This document shows, one piece after another, positions 35,003 to 45,900 of a stretch of 64,000 nt of DNA. Positions within the stretch are counted from its first letter, which is position 1, and every line of letters starts with the position of its first letter. A program made the position numbers and the translations under genes. Under the pieces are notes generated by a model. The model was not told the DNA's origin. It worked only from the letters and a program-made list of their open reading frames with translations, and did not search any database. This DNA is from Cellulophaga sp. BC115SP (GTDB lineage: Bacteria > Bacteroidota > Bacteroidia > Cytophagales > Spirosomataceae): NCBI RefSeq assembly GCF_009905545.1, contig NZ_JAAALB010000002.1, positions 248,001 through 312,000 of the forward strand, given 5' to 3'.

Positions 35003-35010
35003 TAATTTTG
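35003..35010 (+). promoter_or_regulatory. -7 box for the T9SS beta-helix gene
   Basis: TAATTTTG matches TAnnTTTG. It overlaps the farthest upstream possible start codon (TTG at 35008) and so favours the ATG at 35092, leaving a leader of about 75 nt. Confidence 0.45.
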
Positions 35011-35091
35011 TTAAAACCACCTATTATTAAGCTTAATGTTTCGATTAATTATCCGCCAGTTATTAATTTATTCATCTTGGTTTACAGAATT

Positions 35092-36699
35092 ATGCGCTTA
35101 ATTATAACTACGATATTTTTTCTGAGACTTCTTGCGAGTTTTTCGTCCTTTTCACAAAACTGTAATTGTGACATTAAAATTAGCAAAGCCAACTACTTTG
35201 ACCCTTCCAACTTACCTGTCAAACCTGGACAAACGGTTTGTATTACTGCTGGTGATTATACCGAAATGAGATTTACCAATATCAAAGGTACGGCTTCACA
35301 GCCTATCAAAATCATCAACTGCGGTGGTAGAGTCAACATCACAGGTTACAATGTCGGAGTTTTGTTCTCTGATTGTAATTATATTCAATTTTTAGGCTCG
35401 GGAGATGCTAGTTTGAAAGAGGGCATTGGTGTAAGTTCAAACGCTAGTGCTTCAATGGGTATCAAAATAGAGGGAACAAGTAGCGATATCGAGGTGGCAA
35501 ATACTGAGATTTCCCACGTGGGATTTGCAGGAATCATGGTAAAATCTGATCCTTTTTGTGACCAAAGTAACTGGGAAGGCAATTTTGCGATGTTTAATAT
35601 ATTGATACATCACAATTATATTCACGATACAGGAAGCGAAGGGATGTATATAGGAAGTTCGTTTTGGAACGAGGGACAAGAAATCACTTGCGATGGTAGC
35701 AAAGTGCTGGCATCCCCTCACCTGATTTATGGATTAGAAATACACCATAATAAAGTCCAAAGAACTGCAGCCGAAGGAATCCAATATGCGTGTGCGCCTG
35801 ATGCTAAAGTCCATCACAATGAACTCCAACATACGGGGTATAATCCATTTTCGATATATCAGGTAAATGGTATTCAGATTGGCGGAGGTGCTGGTGGCGA
35901 CTGCTATAATAATATTATCCATGATGTAAACGGAACGGGTATTATAATGATTGGAGGTTTGGGCAATCAGCAAGTATATAACAATCTGATCTATAATGTT
36001 GGAGGGAATGGTATTTTCTCAGATACCAGACCTCGTTCTACCGAAAATACCTACGTCAGAATCATGAACAATAGTATCATCAGTACCAAAGGAGAAAGCC
36101 TTAAACTTTACAGTAATATCCAACAGTATGAGGTTTATAATAATTTACTGCTCAAAACTCCTACTAACCAATATATCAAAACCTATCCGACAGTAAGATA
36201 CATTGCCTCAAATAACTTTACGGACAAATCGATAGACAACGCAAAACTTCAATATTCCAATAACGATAATTACAAGCCAAGACTCTCGTCACCACTGGTA
36301 AATGCGGGTAAAGACTTAGCTTATCTTAATTTAAAAACAGATTTGACAGATACCCTTCGACCTATTGGGGGTGCCTACGATATTGGTTGTTATGAATACA
36401 CGGGCGATTGGACCATAGATGACTTCGTTCCTGTTCAAGAACTACCTACTTATCCTAATCCTTGCAACTCAATACTTTTTGTGCGTTTAGATGCTGAAAG
36501 TCAATATTTTAATCTAAAAATTTATGATAGTTTAGGAAGACTCGTACAAGCTCAGGAAAATATGATTGCGGAAAACAATTTACTTCCTGTAGATATGTCA
36601 GACCTATCTCCTAACCTTTACTTGATTTCGGTCACTCCTACTACTGGCAATACCAAGATTGCTCCTGTTTATCAAGGAAAAGTGTTGAAGGTTCCTTGA
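35092..36699 (+). CDS. T9SS-secreted right-handed parallel beta-helix protein
   Basis: The start at 35092 gives a proper signal peptide (MRLIITTIFFLRLLASFSSF). The 535-residue product then has parallel beta-helix rungs (about residues 35-430) with the repeated pattern I-x-x-N-x-I-x-x-x-x-G-x-G-I (HHNYIHDTGSEGMYIG, YNNIIHDVNGTGIIMIGG, YNNLIYNVGGNGIF). This is typical of pectate-lyase-like or alginate-lyase-like enzymes and binding proteins. The last 75 residues are a T9SS type A sorting domain (YPNPCNSILFVRL to the end), so it is exported to the surface. No catalytic triad can be assigned. It is monocistronic, with a terminator at 36854-36890. Confidence 0.8.
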   Translation: MRLIITTIFFLRLLASFSSFSQNCNCDIKISKANYFDPSNLPVKPGQTVCITAGDYTEMRFTNIKGTASQPIKIINCGGRVNITGYNVGVLFSDCNYIQFLGSGDASLKEGIGVSSNASASMGIKIEGTSSDIEVANTEISHVGFAGIMVKSDPFCDQSNWEGNFAMFNILIHHNYIHDTGSEGMYIGSSFWNEGQEITCDGSKVLASPHLIYGLEIHHNKVQRTAAEGIQYACAPDAKVHHNELQHTGYNPFSIYQVNGIQIGGGAGGDCYNNIIHDVNGTGIIMIGGLGNQQVYNNLIYNVGGNGIFSDTRPRSTENTYVRIMNNSIISTKGESLKLYSNIQQYEVYNNLLLKTPTNQYIKTYPTVRYIASNNFTDKSIDNAKLQYSNNDNYKPRLSSPLVNAGKDLAYLNLKTDLTDTLRPIGGAYDIGCYEYTGDWTIDDFVPVQELPTYPNPCNSILFVRLDAESQYFNLKIYDSLGRLVQAQENMIAENNLLPVDMSDLSPNLYLISVTPTTGNTKIAPVYQGKVLKVP

Positions 36700-36853
36700 T
36701 ATTTTCTAATCATAAAATAGGTGTCGTATCTAATTGAGTGAATAAGTGATTATTATTAAATCTCTTTTTCATCTTTAGAGCCGCAATGCTTTGTTGCTAA
36801 AACATAAATCATTCCGAATTTTTAGGATTGGGATTATACTCCAAGCTTTTACC

Positions 36854-36890
36854 AAAAAAGCGGTCGAAAATAGTTTTCGACCGCTTTTTT
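36854..36890. terminator. Bidirectional intrinsic terminator
   Basis: A perfect 17-bp stem AAAAAAGCGGTCGAAAA / TTTTCGACCGCTTTTTT with loop TAG lies between convergent genes (beta-helix on plus, histidine kinase on minus). Confidence 0.9.
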
Positions 36891-36920
36891 GATGCTATTA
36901 CGCTAGATATAACTTGACTT

Positions 36921-36944
36921 GAGACGCAATCACTGCATCTCTAC
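36921..36944. repeat. Palindrome of the GTCTCTAC family (family C)
   Basis: GAGACGCAATCACTGCATCTC followed by TACT, so GAGAC(G)CA pairs with TG(C)ATCTC. The remainder of the 36700-37013 gap shows no gene. Confidence 0.45.
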
Positions 36945-37013
36945 TGCTGGAATACGAATTTTCACAAAATTTGTACTTAAATCAAAGGTATTTTCATTCA
37001 AATGAATAGCTTT

Positions 37014-40000
37014 TTACACCTCCTGAGTACTTTCTTTTTTATACAAAGCAATTTTTCGATAGAGTTCGTCAGGATTGAAAGGCTTTGAAATATAATCATT
37101 CATCCCCACTGAAAATGCTTTATCTTTAATATCAAGCATGGCTGAAGCTGTCAATGCAATGATTGGAATCTGAGCAAATCTATCGTTACTCAATGATCTA
37201 ATACTTTGTGTAGCCTCATATCCATCCATTTCGGGCATTTGTAAATCCATCAAGACCATATCATAGTCAGACTGCTGTACCATTTGAACAGCGAGTACGC
37301 CATTTTCGGCCACATCGCTTTCAATATCCCATCGCTTAAAGAATTGTTGCGCCACAATGATGTTTATTCGATTGTCATCGGCAATTAATAATTTAAGTCC
37401 TTTCAAACTTGGGTGTTTTTGACTTGTCATATCAGGTTCGGTACGTTTTTTAAATTGGAATGAACTATTCTTCAAACGAAGGTCAAAGTAAAATATTGAA
37501 CCTTCCCCTGGAGCACTTTCTAATTGGATTTTACTACCTTGTAACTCCAATAATCGCTTCGTAATGGTCAGCCCTAATCCAGTACCACCGTATTTTCGGG
37601 TAGTTTCTGAACTGGCCTGCGTAAAACTGTCAAAAATAGAATCCCATTTGTCTTGAGGTATGCCAATTCCTGTATCTTTTACCTCAAAAGTCACCGTCGT
37701 GGCATCTGCATCTTTTTTAAGAATTGATGCCGAAATGGTAACTCGTCCGTAATCCGTAAACTTCACTGCGTTGGAAACAAGGTTGGTCAGGATTTGACCT
37801 ATTCTTACCGAATCACCCTTTACCGCATCAGGAAGATCATCGTCCATCATCAATTTCAACTGAATTCCTTTATCAATAGCCTTCTGCAATAGAGCGGCTC
37901 GGATATTGCCCAATAAGTCTTTCAGACTAAAATCTACCTCTTCAAAAGTAATTTTTCCTGCTTCTATTTTATTAAAATCAAGAATATCGTTGATTAAAAC
38001 CAATAAATTTTCGGCAGAAAACTTCAAAATTTTCAAATATTCAGCTTGGTCTTCACGGGCATTTTGCATCAATAAATGCGTGATACCAATCACGGCATTC
38101 ATCGGTGTGCGAATCTCGTGGCTCATGGTTGACAAAAACTGTGTTTTGGCAATTGCTGCTTGTTCGGCCTCCTCTTTGGCGAGAATAAGGGTATTTTTGG
38201 CTTCAATTTGGTCGGTAATCACATCAAGACAAATGATGATCCCTCCGATTTCGCCTGAATCCAAGTACCACGGACGAGCATCCCAAGATAGCCATTCCTC
38301 CTTCCCATCTGCACGTGTATAGGTATCGCTCTTAGAATGATGTATCTCACCCTTCAAACACAAATCATTGATAGCTTTCCATTTTTGAGGAATATTAGGA
38401 AAAATCTCATAATGATTTTGCCCTACCAAATCTTGTTCTTGAATCAACAAAGAGTCAATCCAGTGCTGGCTATAGGCGATATAATTCATTTTGGTGTCAA
38501 ATATCGCTACGGCAGCAGGTGTATTGGTAATAAAGTTGGCAAACTGCTCTTGCTTCACTAAAATGGCTTCTTGGTCTTTTCTTTCTTGAGTAATGTCCAA
38601 AATAGCCCCAATAATTTTATCTATCTTCCCACTTTCTGAAACTGTCGGCTTTCCAATTTTTCGGATTACTTTCTTTTTACCGTTATTAAGATTAAGCAAT
38701 AGCTCTATCTCAAACTCTTCTTGGTTTTGGATAGCCTGTTCTAATAAATTTTGGTATCGAGTCTTTGCACTTTCATCTATCCAATCAAGTGGATTGATTT
38801 GAGGAAAACTTGACACATTTTCTATTTCAAATATTTCACAAGCCGCCGACGAATAAGTATTGGTATAAGTTGACAAATCGAGTACCCAACTTGCCGAGTG
38901 AGTCAGCACTTGAGTTTCGGCGAGCAAAAGTTGGGTATTGGCTAGTTTTGCTTCTGCTTTTTTTCTTTCTGTAATATCATGCCAAACCACCAAAAGCGCA
39001 TCTTTCTGATTTAATCGAATGGGATTGAGTGTTACCTCAGCCAAAAAAGTCGTGCCATCTAAACGCTTGTGAAGCCATTCAAATCGGTGATACCCATTTT
39101 GGCGTGCCAAGGCATCCATTTTTTTCGACTTTTCGAAAGAAGTCATCCCATCAGGTTGGAAATCAGGGGAAAAATGAGCTGGATGGTATCTCAATAGAGT
39201 TACCTTATCATCACACCCAAGCATTTCAACTGCTGCTGCATTACAATCAATGATACCGCTTTCGTCAAATACCAAATGTGCGTCGGTTGAGCGCTCAAAA
39301 ATTACATTGAGTCGTTCGTCAAACAATTTAAAATCTGTAATGTCCTGAATTACACCGAAAACCTTTGTCGATGATATAGTTGCGCTCTTTAGTTCTGCAA
39401 TAATTCTAAACCAACGTCCAACCCCAAGCGTTTTATTCGCCTCAAACTCCAACAAGAATGTATTCTGTGAAGGCGACAAAGCTTTGATATTTCTCTCAAA
39501 AGAAAGAAAATCTTCTTTGTGAGCAAAAACACTTTGAAGCACCTCCCAATCCGCGCAAGCCGATTGTTGATGCAAAATCTTTTGAGCTGGCTTGTTGAGA
39601 TAAAACCAATTTTTGGCAAAATCAAATTCCCAAGCGCCACTCTTTCCTAATTGTGAAGTTTGTTGATAGAGTTTTTCTTCTTTTTGAACATCTAATAATT
39701 GGAGCGTTTCTTCTGTAATGTCGATAAAACTACCCACTACCGCTTCGATCGAAAAGTCATTGAGAAGATTTCTAAATCCCGCACGAACATATCGAACTTC
39801 ATGATTTGGCAACTTCATGCGCCATTTAAACGAAAAATTGCGTGGTTCAAGCGTTTGAGAAAGTTCTTCGAATGCGTTTTGAAAATCAAATGAATCCGAA
39901 GCAGACAGGTAATCATGCCAAAAAACCTCCGATGCGTTAAATTTTGCCTCGGGGTATGCCAGAAGATTGAGAAATGTTGGATTACATGAGTTCAGATTTG

Positions 40001-40073
40001 TGCTTGCGTCCCAAAGCCAATATCCTACAAATGTATCTTCAAATATATGATTTACCAGATTTTGCATAAGCAA
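37014..40073 (-). CDS. Hybrid sensor histidine kinase/response regulator with tandem PAS domains
   Basis: This 1019-residue cytoplasmic signalling protein has no transmembrane segment. About five PAS/PAC repeats fill residues 1-625 (repeated phrases such as VVGSFIDIT, VFGVIQDITDFK, LLVVWHDITERKKAEAKL and IIGAILDITQERK). The HisKA domain follows with phospho-acceptor H652 in STMSHEIRTPMN, then the HATPase domain (about 750-865, with NAVKFTDYG, DTGIGIP, KYGGTGLGL). A C-terminal receiver has LIADDNRINI, phospho-acceptor D943 in LMDLQMPEMDG, and KPF. Input ligands are unknown. The first ATG (MLMQNLV) may instead be its third codon. No output regulator adjoins it, so it probably phosphorylates a separate protein. 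Confidence 0.95.
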   Translation of the reverse strand: MLMQNLVNHIFEDTFVGYWLWDASTNLNSCNPTFLNLLAYPEAKFNASEVFWHDYLSASDSFDFQNAFEELSQTLEPRNFSFKWRMKLPNHEVRYVRAGFRNLLNDFSIEAVVGSFIDITEETLQLLDVQKEEKLYQQTSQLGKSGAWEFDFAKNWFYLNKPAQKILHQQSACADWEVLQSVFAHKEDFLSFERNIKALSPSQNTFLLEFEANKTLGVGRWFRIIAELKSATISSTKVFGVIQDITDFKLFDERLNVIFERSTDAHLVFDESGIIDCNAAAVEMLGCDDKVTLLRYHPAHFSPDFQPDGMTSFEKSKKMDALARQNGYHRFEWLHKRLDGTTFLAEVTLNPIRLNQKDALLVVWHDITERKKAEAKLANTQLLLAETQVLTHSASWVLDLSTYTNTYSSAACEIFEIENVSSFPQINPLDWIDESAKTRYQNLLEQAIQNQEEFEIELLLNLNNGKKKVIRKIGKPTVSESGKIDKIIGAILDITQERKDQEAILVKQEQFANFITNTPAAVAIFDTKMNYIAYSQHWIDSLLIQEQDLVGQNHYEIFPNIPQKWKAINDLCLKGEIHHSKSDTYTRADGKEEWLSWDARPWYLDSGEIGGIIICLDVITDQIEAKNTLILAKEEAEQAAIAKTQFLSTMSHEIRTPMNAVIGITHLLMQNAREDQAEYLKILKFSAENLLVLINDILDFNKIEAGKITFEEVDFSLKDLLGNIRAALLQKAIDKGIQLKLMMDDDLPDAVKGDSVRIGQILTNLVSNAVKFTDYGRVTISASILKKDADATTVTFEVKDTGIGIPQDKWDSIFDSFTQASSETTRKYGGTGLGLTITKRLLELQGSKIQLESAPGEGSIFYFDLRLKNSSFQFKKRTEPDMTSQKHPSLKGLKLLIADDNRINIIVAQQFFKRWDIESDVAENGVLAVQMVQQSDYDMVLMDLQMPEMDGYEATQSIRSLSNDRFAQIPIIALTASAMLDIKDKAFSVGMNDYISKPFNPDELYRKIALYKKESTQEV

Positions 40074-40367
40074 CTGTCCACAAATAATCTTAATGGTCGG
40101 AAGTTACTATATGAAGCTGCTTGTATGAGTCTATATAAATGACGGCAAAGAGAATCATAATAGTAAGGCTAGGCTATAACTCTCTCATTTTCAAACTAAT
40201 AAATAAGGTTTAAAAGAAATAGAGAATTGATAATAAAGCCGCAAAAATCATACCAAACGGAATTTACCATTTGGTAATAAAAAAACATTTTTGACGATTA
40301 ACCCTACAATACAACAATCATCCTCAGTTTAGTAATAAATGATTTGAATATTCTTCTAAAAAATCTC

Positions 40368-41318
40368 CTAATGAAGTGTATTTCTACGCTTATAACACGA
40401 AAGGTAGACAGCGTTGCTACGATGCCCCTTTTCTGTGATAGTATAATATTCTGTTAGATCTTGAGAAAAACTTAACGCCTCTCCCTGAGACTCTGTCTCA
40501 TAGGGCAGAACTACAGGAGCATGTTGAAGTGCTTGGGCAATTGATTCGTTGGGAAGTTTTTTCCAGTAGAAAATATTTTTATAGTTTTTTACCAAAATCT
40601 CATCTCCTGTATTTGAAATAGTCCCCGATGTAACATATAAATCTTGGCGCGATGCTTTATCATCTGTAGGCTTCTCCTTTGAAGCATTCAAGATACCTAC
40701 GTACTCCGCAGTGTTTACTTTTTGGGTAGACCGTGGATATTTGAGGCGGTAAATATGCTTTTCTGCTTCTCGGTTTGAAATAATAAAAATGTCTTTTGAA
40801 ACTGGATCAATTAATAAACATTCTGCATCTTTTCTACCGTCGGGGTATTCAAATTCAATCGTCTCGATATGACTGATGGTCATGTCGGACTTTTCGCCCA
40901 TACTAGGTTCTTTGAATCGGTAAATAAACTTTGTAGAATGCCATTTAAAATTATCCCCAGTGTCGGCGATATAAATCTCGGAAGAACCGCCATGTTTGAC
41001 TACCGCTATATCTTCCCAATCACGATTTTTGATACCTTCGAGGTGAACTTGCTGAAAGCCATGCCCTTTGTCATCTATCAAAAACAATACATTGTCGCCA
41101 CCACTATCGTTATGAACCCAAAATTTATGTGGATTCAGATAAGATGCGGCAATACCTGAAGCTTCGTCAATTGCTTGATTTTCGACCCAATATTTAATCG
41201 GTGTATTTACAAATAAAGATGAATCACTGATGGGTAACTGAACCTCACGATGCTTTTTTTCTTCGCAGGAGATTAAGGCTACAACAAACATTATTGGTAA
41301 AAAAAAACGACTTCTCAT
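40368..41318 (-). CDS. Beta-propeller-like lipoprotein of unknown function
   Basis: A lipoprotein signal ends at the lipobox ALISC (Cys18). The mature 298 residues have repeated strand patterns of a propeller: SGIAASYLNPHKFWVHNDSGGDN, GIKNRDWEDIAVV, EIYIADTGDNFKWH, DAECLLIDPVSKDIFIISNRE and GEALSFSQDLTEYYTITE. They resemble the SdiA-regulated/esterase-like-phytase type propeller lipoproteins of Bacteroidota. No catalytic motif stands out. It is monocistronic. Confidence 0.65.
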   Translation of the reverse strand: MRSRFFLPIMFVVALISCEEKKHREVQLPISDSSLFVNTPIKYWVENQAIDEASGIAASYLNPHKFWVHNDSGGDNVLFLIDDKGHGFQQVHLEGIKNRDWEDIAVVKHGGSSEIYIADTGDNFKWHSTKFIYRFKEPSMGEKSDMTISHIETIEFEYPDGRKDAECLLIDPVSKDIFIISNREAEKHIYRLKYPRSTQKVNTAEYVGILNASKEKPTDDKASRQDLYVTSGTISNTGDEILVKNYKNIFYWKKLPNESIAQALQHAPVVLPYETESQGEALSFSQDLTEYYTITEKGHRSNAVYLSCYKRRNTLH

Positions 41319-41562
41319 GGGTATAACTAATAGTTTACTAATGGCTAAGCGTCAAAATACAGACATCAACGACAAAAAATATCACTAAAGATAATTAGAA
41401 TTCTTGAGTTGTGGCTAGTAAGCTGATTAAGCGGAGAGAAATCAAATGAGAGCGTAGTGAAGAAGACAATAAAACAAAACCATAAAGCCCTGTTTATCAA
41501 AAGCTTAAGAGATTATGTAGAATAAAATTTAGAAAACTGCAATTATAGTATTACTACTTGTA

Positions 41563-41624
41563 AAAGCGCTGTAGATGTAAGAGAAGACAAAACCATTTGT
41601 AATCTTTCACACCTACAGCGCTTT
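41563..41624. repeat. Perfect 12-bp inverted repeat next to repeat A
   Basis: AAAGCGCTGTAG (41563-41574) and CTACAGCGCTTT (41613-41624) are exact complements with a 38-nt loop. Its right arm abuts the repeat A copy at 41624. The rest of 41319-41850 contains no gene that I can support. Confidence 0.6.
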
Positions 41625-41761
41625 AAGCAGTAAGCCGTAGGCATTTGGCCAAAAAACTTAATTATTTCATGAGAAATTCTTTTCAACTTTTAGCCTACAG
41701 CATAAAGCCTAGTGATTAATACTGGAAAATTATTTTTATTTTGCCCACTCACTTAATTGTA
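41624..41761. repeat. Dispersed repeat family A, copy 2
   Basis: It shares AGTAAGCCGTAGGCATT, TTATTTCATGAGAAAT, ACTTTTAGCCTA and TATTTTGCCCACT with the copies at 25567 and 52108. It lacks the leading TTAATGCAA hairpin. Confidence 0.7.
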
Positions 41762-41850
41762 CAAGAAATTATTAGCTTTTAGCAAATGATCAGCCTTACA
41801 AAGCTGATGAAAAATTTAGTATCTGAAGATCTTTTCCCAAAACTGACATG

Positions 41851-42648
41851 TTACTGTTTCGCTTTTGTCTTCGTATTGGTAGTTGATGCAGGTTTTGTTG
41901 TCGCTTTTTTAATAATAATTGGCTTGGCATTAATTGCACCAAGACTTCCCACCTTAGAGCTAGGTTCTTCTTTGGGTTTAGGTAAATTTACTTTTGTCAA
42001 AGTAGCTCTTGGGTCAAGCTTTTCACCTTCGGTGGCATTAGCTGCTGTGCTAGTTGGCTTAGGTGCTGAAACAGCAGAATTTTCTACAGCTTTGGTAGCA
42101 ATAGTTGTCTTTGTAGTGGGTACTTTTTCATCAGTAATCCCCTTTGCTGAACGAATTCCATCTTTTTCTGGAAAAGTACCTGGTTTAGGTTTTACGAATG
42201 GACGAGCACTCTCTGTCTTTAAAGCAGTAGGTGCTGGAGCTGATGCTGGCTTAGGAGTTGCAACTACTTTTTCGGTAACAGTACTTGCCCCTGTTGATGC
42301 TTTACGTTTATACAAAACGTTTTCACCTTGTAATGACTCAAAAATAAGGTCTGTAGCCAAATTCATATACATGATTTTTTCTCTGGCAACAATCTGATTG
42401 GTTTTGAGATCGATCACACGTAACACGATGCTACTATTAGGTTCAATCAGGATTTCAGCGCTTTCCTTGATGGGTGTGCGAATACCTTTTACAATAGTAT
42501 AAATTTCATGATCTGGAATTTTATATACGCCATGAAAAGTTACTTTCGTTGGTTTATCATTTGTCGCTTGAACTACGGTGTTGAAGGCAAATATAGGTTG
42601 AGTAATAGACAATACTGCCAAATGGGCTGCTAGGAAAAGTTTTTTCAT
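41851..42648 (-). CDS. Exported protein with a low-complexity Ala/Pro/Thr/Lys-rich tail
   Basis: The ATG at 42648 gives a clean signal peptide (MKKLFLAAHLAVLSITQPIFA). The mature N-terminal part (about 22-100) is a compact beta-type domain (VTFHGVYKIPDHEIYTIVKG, SSIVLRVIDLKTNQIVAREKI). The rest (about 105-265) is low complexity, rich in Ala, Pro, Thr, Lys and Val, as in periplasmic linkers or TonB-like spacers. I recognise no family. The plus-strand frame of 203 codons over the same DNA is an antisense shadow of the low-complexity codons. It is monocistronic. Confidence 0.65.
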   Translation of the reverse strand: MKKLFLAAHLAVLSITQPIFAFNTVVQATNDKPTKVTFHGVYKIPDHEIYTIVKGIRTPIKESAEILIEPNSSIVLRVIDLKTNQIVAREKIMYMNLATDLIFESLQGENVLYKRKASTGASTVTEKVVATPKPASAPAPTALKTESARPFVKPKPGTFPEKDGIRSAKGITDEKVPTTKTTIATKAVENSAVSAPKPTSTAANATEGEKLDPRATLTKVNLPKPKEEPSSKVGSLGAINAKPIIIKKATTKPASTTNTKTKAKQ

Positions 42649-42932
42649 TATAATCAAATGTGTTAAGTGGTCGAAAAGAATCCACCAGTTTTAAAAGATA
42701 TAACTAAGTATGGCATTTTACGGGTTCATGCCTTTTACTCAAAAGTTCTTATTAATAATTACGGTTTGCCTTGAAAAAGTACTTATTACAGACGCAAATT
42801 GTATATTTTTGTTGATAATCAAAAATATAGTGCTTTCATCATTAAAGTTTGCTTACCACTCCTTTGGAGTATCAAAACAGTTCTTGTTTTATTTCAACCG
42901 TCAATCTATACGATATACTTTAAAACACTACT

Positions 42933-45900
42933 ATGAAACTTCCCTCTCTCTTTACCCTAAAGGGATACCTACGTCCTGATTCACTCGACAATACACCAAC
43001 TTGGAAAAGCCTAGGAAGCGTTGCTGTGGTTCAAACGATTTTGGTTGCTACTTTAGTAACGTTATTCAATCGCTTAGATTGGATAACATTCGAAAAAATT
43101 ACAGTTCTGGGCTTCAAACTATCATCGTTTTGGTTAATTGCAAGCATCATTATCTTTACCACATCACCTTTGTTATTTGTTTTACGAAAAGCTAGTTCTT
43201 GGTTCTCATGGAGTATCGTTTTCTTCGGTTACTTTGTTGCCGAACTCTATCAGTACAAACTAAATGCTACAGCGTCACATCCAGCATGGGTATTTCATTT
43301 TGAGAAATTTGCCTTCTGGCTTCCTGACCATTTTAGTAAACTCTTATTTACGGTACTTACCTTATCCAAGGTAACGACCATATTTACCCTATTTGTCGCT
43401 CGATTGGTAGCCAGTATTTTGTGGGGCACTCCCATTACCAACGGTGCTTCAAAAGAGCAATTTGATCAATTATTTGGAAAGTCTTGGGCTACAGAAACTA
43501 TTGCAAAACCCAAAAGAGATATTGGTTTTTGGTTATTGCGCTTGGCGGGATTTGGTTATTTAGGTTTTTGGGGCGTTTTAGCTTTAGGACAGCTTGGGGC
43601 AAGTCCATGGCCAGATTCCCTTCAATACATGATTAATATGGGGAATGCCAACTTGGCTTTGTCAATGAACACTTATATCAAAGAATGGCTTATGATTATG
43701 CTTGCCTTTTTGGGTGCTTATAACATTGCTTTACGCTACTATGTTTGTATTGTATTGGTAGCTGGTCATTTATTTTCGACGCTATATACGCTTCTATTTT
43801 ACCTAAATCCTTCAAGCACTATTAGTTACCGTGACTACCTACTTACTTCTACCTTTGTAGAGGGAAGTTTACTCTCGATTTTCATCTTTGTCATGGTCAA
43901 GTACCGTGCCAACCGAGGCGATTTTCAAGCAATAAAAGAGATTCCGATAAACTTTTCTATTCCTCTTACACTCCAAAAAATTGTCTTCTCTGGACTTACT
44001 ATTATCTGTATTTTAATAGGAATGAGTATGTTAGCATTCCGCATTTGGGGAAATCCTACTGAAGGCTGGGGACTTATTTTCTCAGCTCCAGACCCAATGT
44101 TGGGCAATACCATTACGCTTTTTGTTTCGTGGGCTGCTATTAGTCTTTTGTTGATCAACAGAATTTCGCTAAGACAACATTTCACCAATCTCATCATTTT
44201 TCCGATGGTACTTGGCGCTATTTTAGGATTAGTATGGATTGTTTTTGCTGATGTCAAAATCATTAATCAATATGGCATATTTCAGCATATCGACTGGTAT
44301 TTAGGGCTTTATGCTTGTGTATTTTTGCTCATTGCTGGATTACTAGCTTTTCTGCGTCAGCTTTATTACAAAATTGATTGTGGAATCAATACCTTAAGTC
44401 CGTCGGCAACAGATAATATTCGTGCGCTTGTGCAGGCTTTAGGGGCAGAACAAAATCAATTATTGGGAGACGAAAAAAATCTGTCTTTGATTACAAGTTC
44501 AATAGACCGATATATCTCTGGCATAAGAGGTAGAAAACGAGGTATTTTGAATGTTCCTTTTAGTCTATTAGAGCATGTTTTCAATACACTTTTTGGCATG
44601 AAGCCTCCGTTTTCGTCTATGAATCGTGACGAACAAAGGTATTTCTTGAATCATTATATTTTCAGAAATGAATGGCAACGAAAATCCTCAAGCGTTCCCA
44701 TTATTTCAGAATTTGCCTATCAAATTGGGCTTTCATTAAATGCCTTGACGCAGTTTGCTTTTTATACCAACGCCAATGTCAGACATTCGATTGGTTATGT
44801 GCCTGCCGACGCGCGAGACCGATTACAAAGCAATGGGGCTTTATTTAATCCTCCTTATCGTGAAGTAGCGCCATTACCCAAATCGCCTAATGATGCTCAT
44901 AATTATGAGCAAATTCAAGACCTCAAAATTCCTGCACCAAGGGTCTCAACGCCAACGCATGAAGCGGACTTGCCCGAAGAAGTAGATTATCTCATTATCG
45001 GCTCGGGAGCGGGTGGTGCTAGTGCTGCCTATCGTTTGGTTGAATGTATCCAAAAAGAATTTACGGATGCTTTAGGGAAAATAGATGAGCAAAAAGTGAG
45101 GGAAGCGGCTAGTAAAATAGTAGTAGTTGAAAGAGGTAGCCGCTTACAACCACGTCAAGATTTTCAGGATAATGAGTTTGACATGATGAAGAAAATCTAC
45201 AAAGAAGGTGGTCTGCAACAAACCAATCAGTTCACTATGACGATGCTCCAAGGCGAATGTGTGGGTGGTACAACTGTTAGCAACAATGCGGTGTGCTTTG
45301 AGATGCCTGAATCAGTGGCTAAAATTTGGAAAGAAACCTACGGTATTCCTGTCGAGGAGATTTTCAATGAATACCCAACCATAAAAAGTGAATTGAACGT
45401 AAAACCATTGAACCCGCTCGGTATCAATGAAATTGTTGCAGACAAATTCAAGACTGGTGTCGAGGGGTATAATCAAAACCCTCCTTTGGGTGCTTCAAAA
45501 CTTACAGAACCAAAAGTTTTGGAAGTGAACCACTTAGAAAATATAGGCGATGGCAACTGGAATTTGGGCAACAAAAAGTTACGTAAGCGTTCGATGCTCG
45601 AAACCTATATTCCGTGGTCAGAAGCTTGGGGCGTGAAAGTAATCGCCAATTGGACTGCTTTGCGCCTACAAAAAAACGAAGCTGGCACCAAAGCAAGTTC
45701 TGTACTCTTACGTGCCGATAATGGTGCTATTCGTATCGTGAAAGTTAATAAGGCTGTTATTGTGGCAGGTGGCGTAATTGCCTCGAGTCATTTTTTGATG
45801 CGCAGTGAGCTCAATAACCCACAGGTTGGGCAACAAATTAGTTGTAATTTTGGCATGCCGTTAGCTTTTGAGTTTGACGAACCTATCAAAGCATTTGACG

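Noticed and set aside
41786-42397. Plus-strand frame of 203 codons opposite the low-complexity exported protein gene
   Set aside because: It is the mirror of Ala/Pro/Thr/Lys-rich codons; it has no coding character of its own, while the minus-strand gene has a clear signal peptide.
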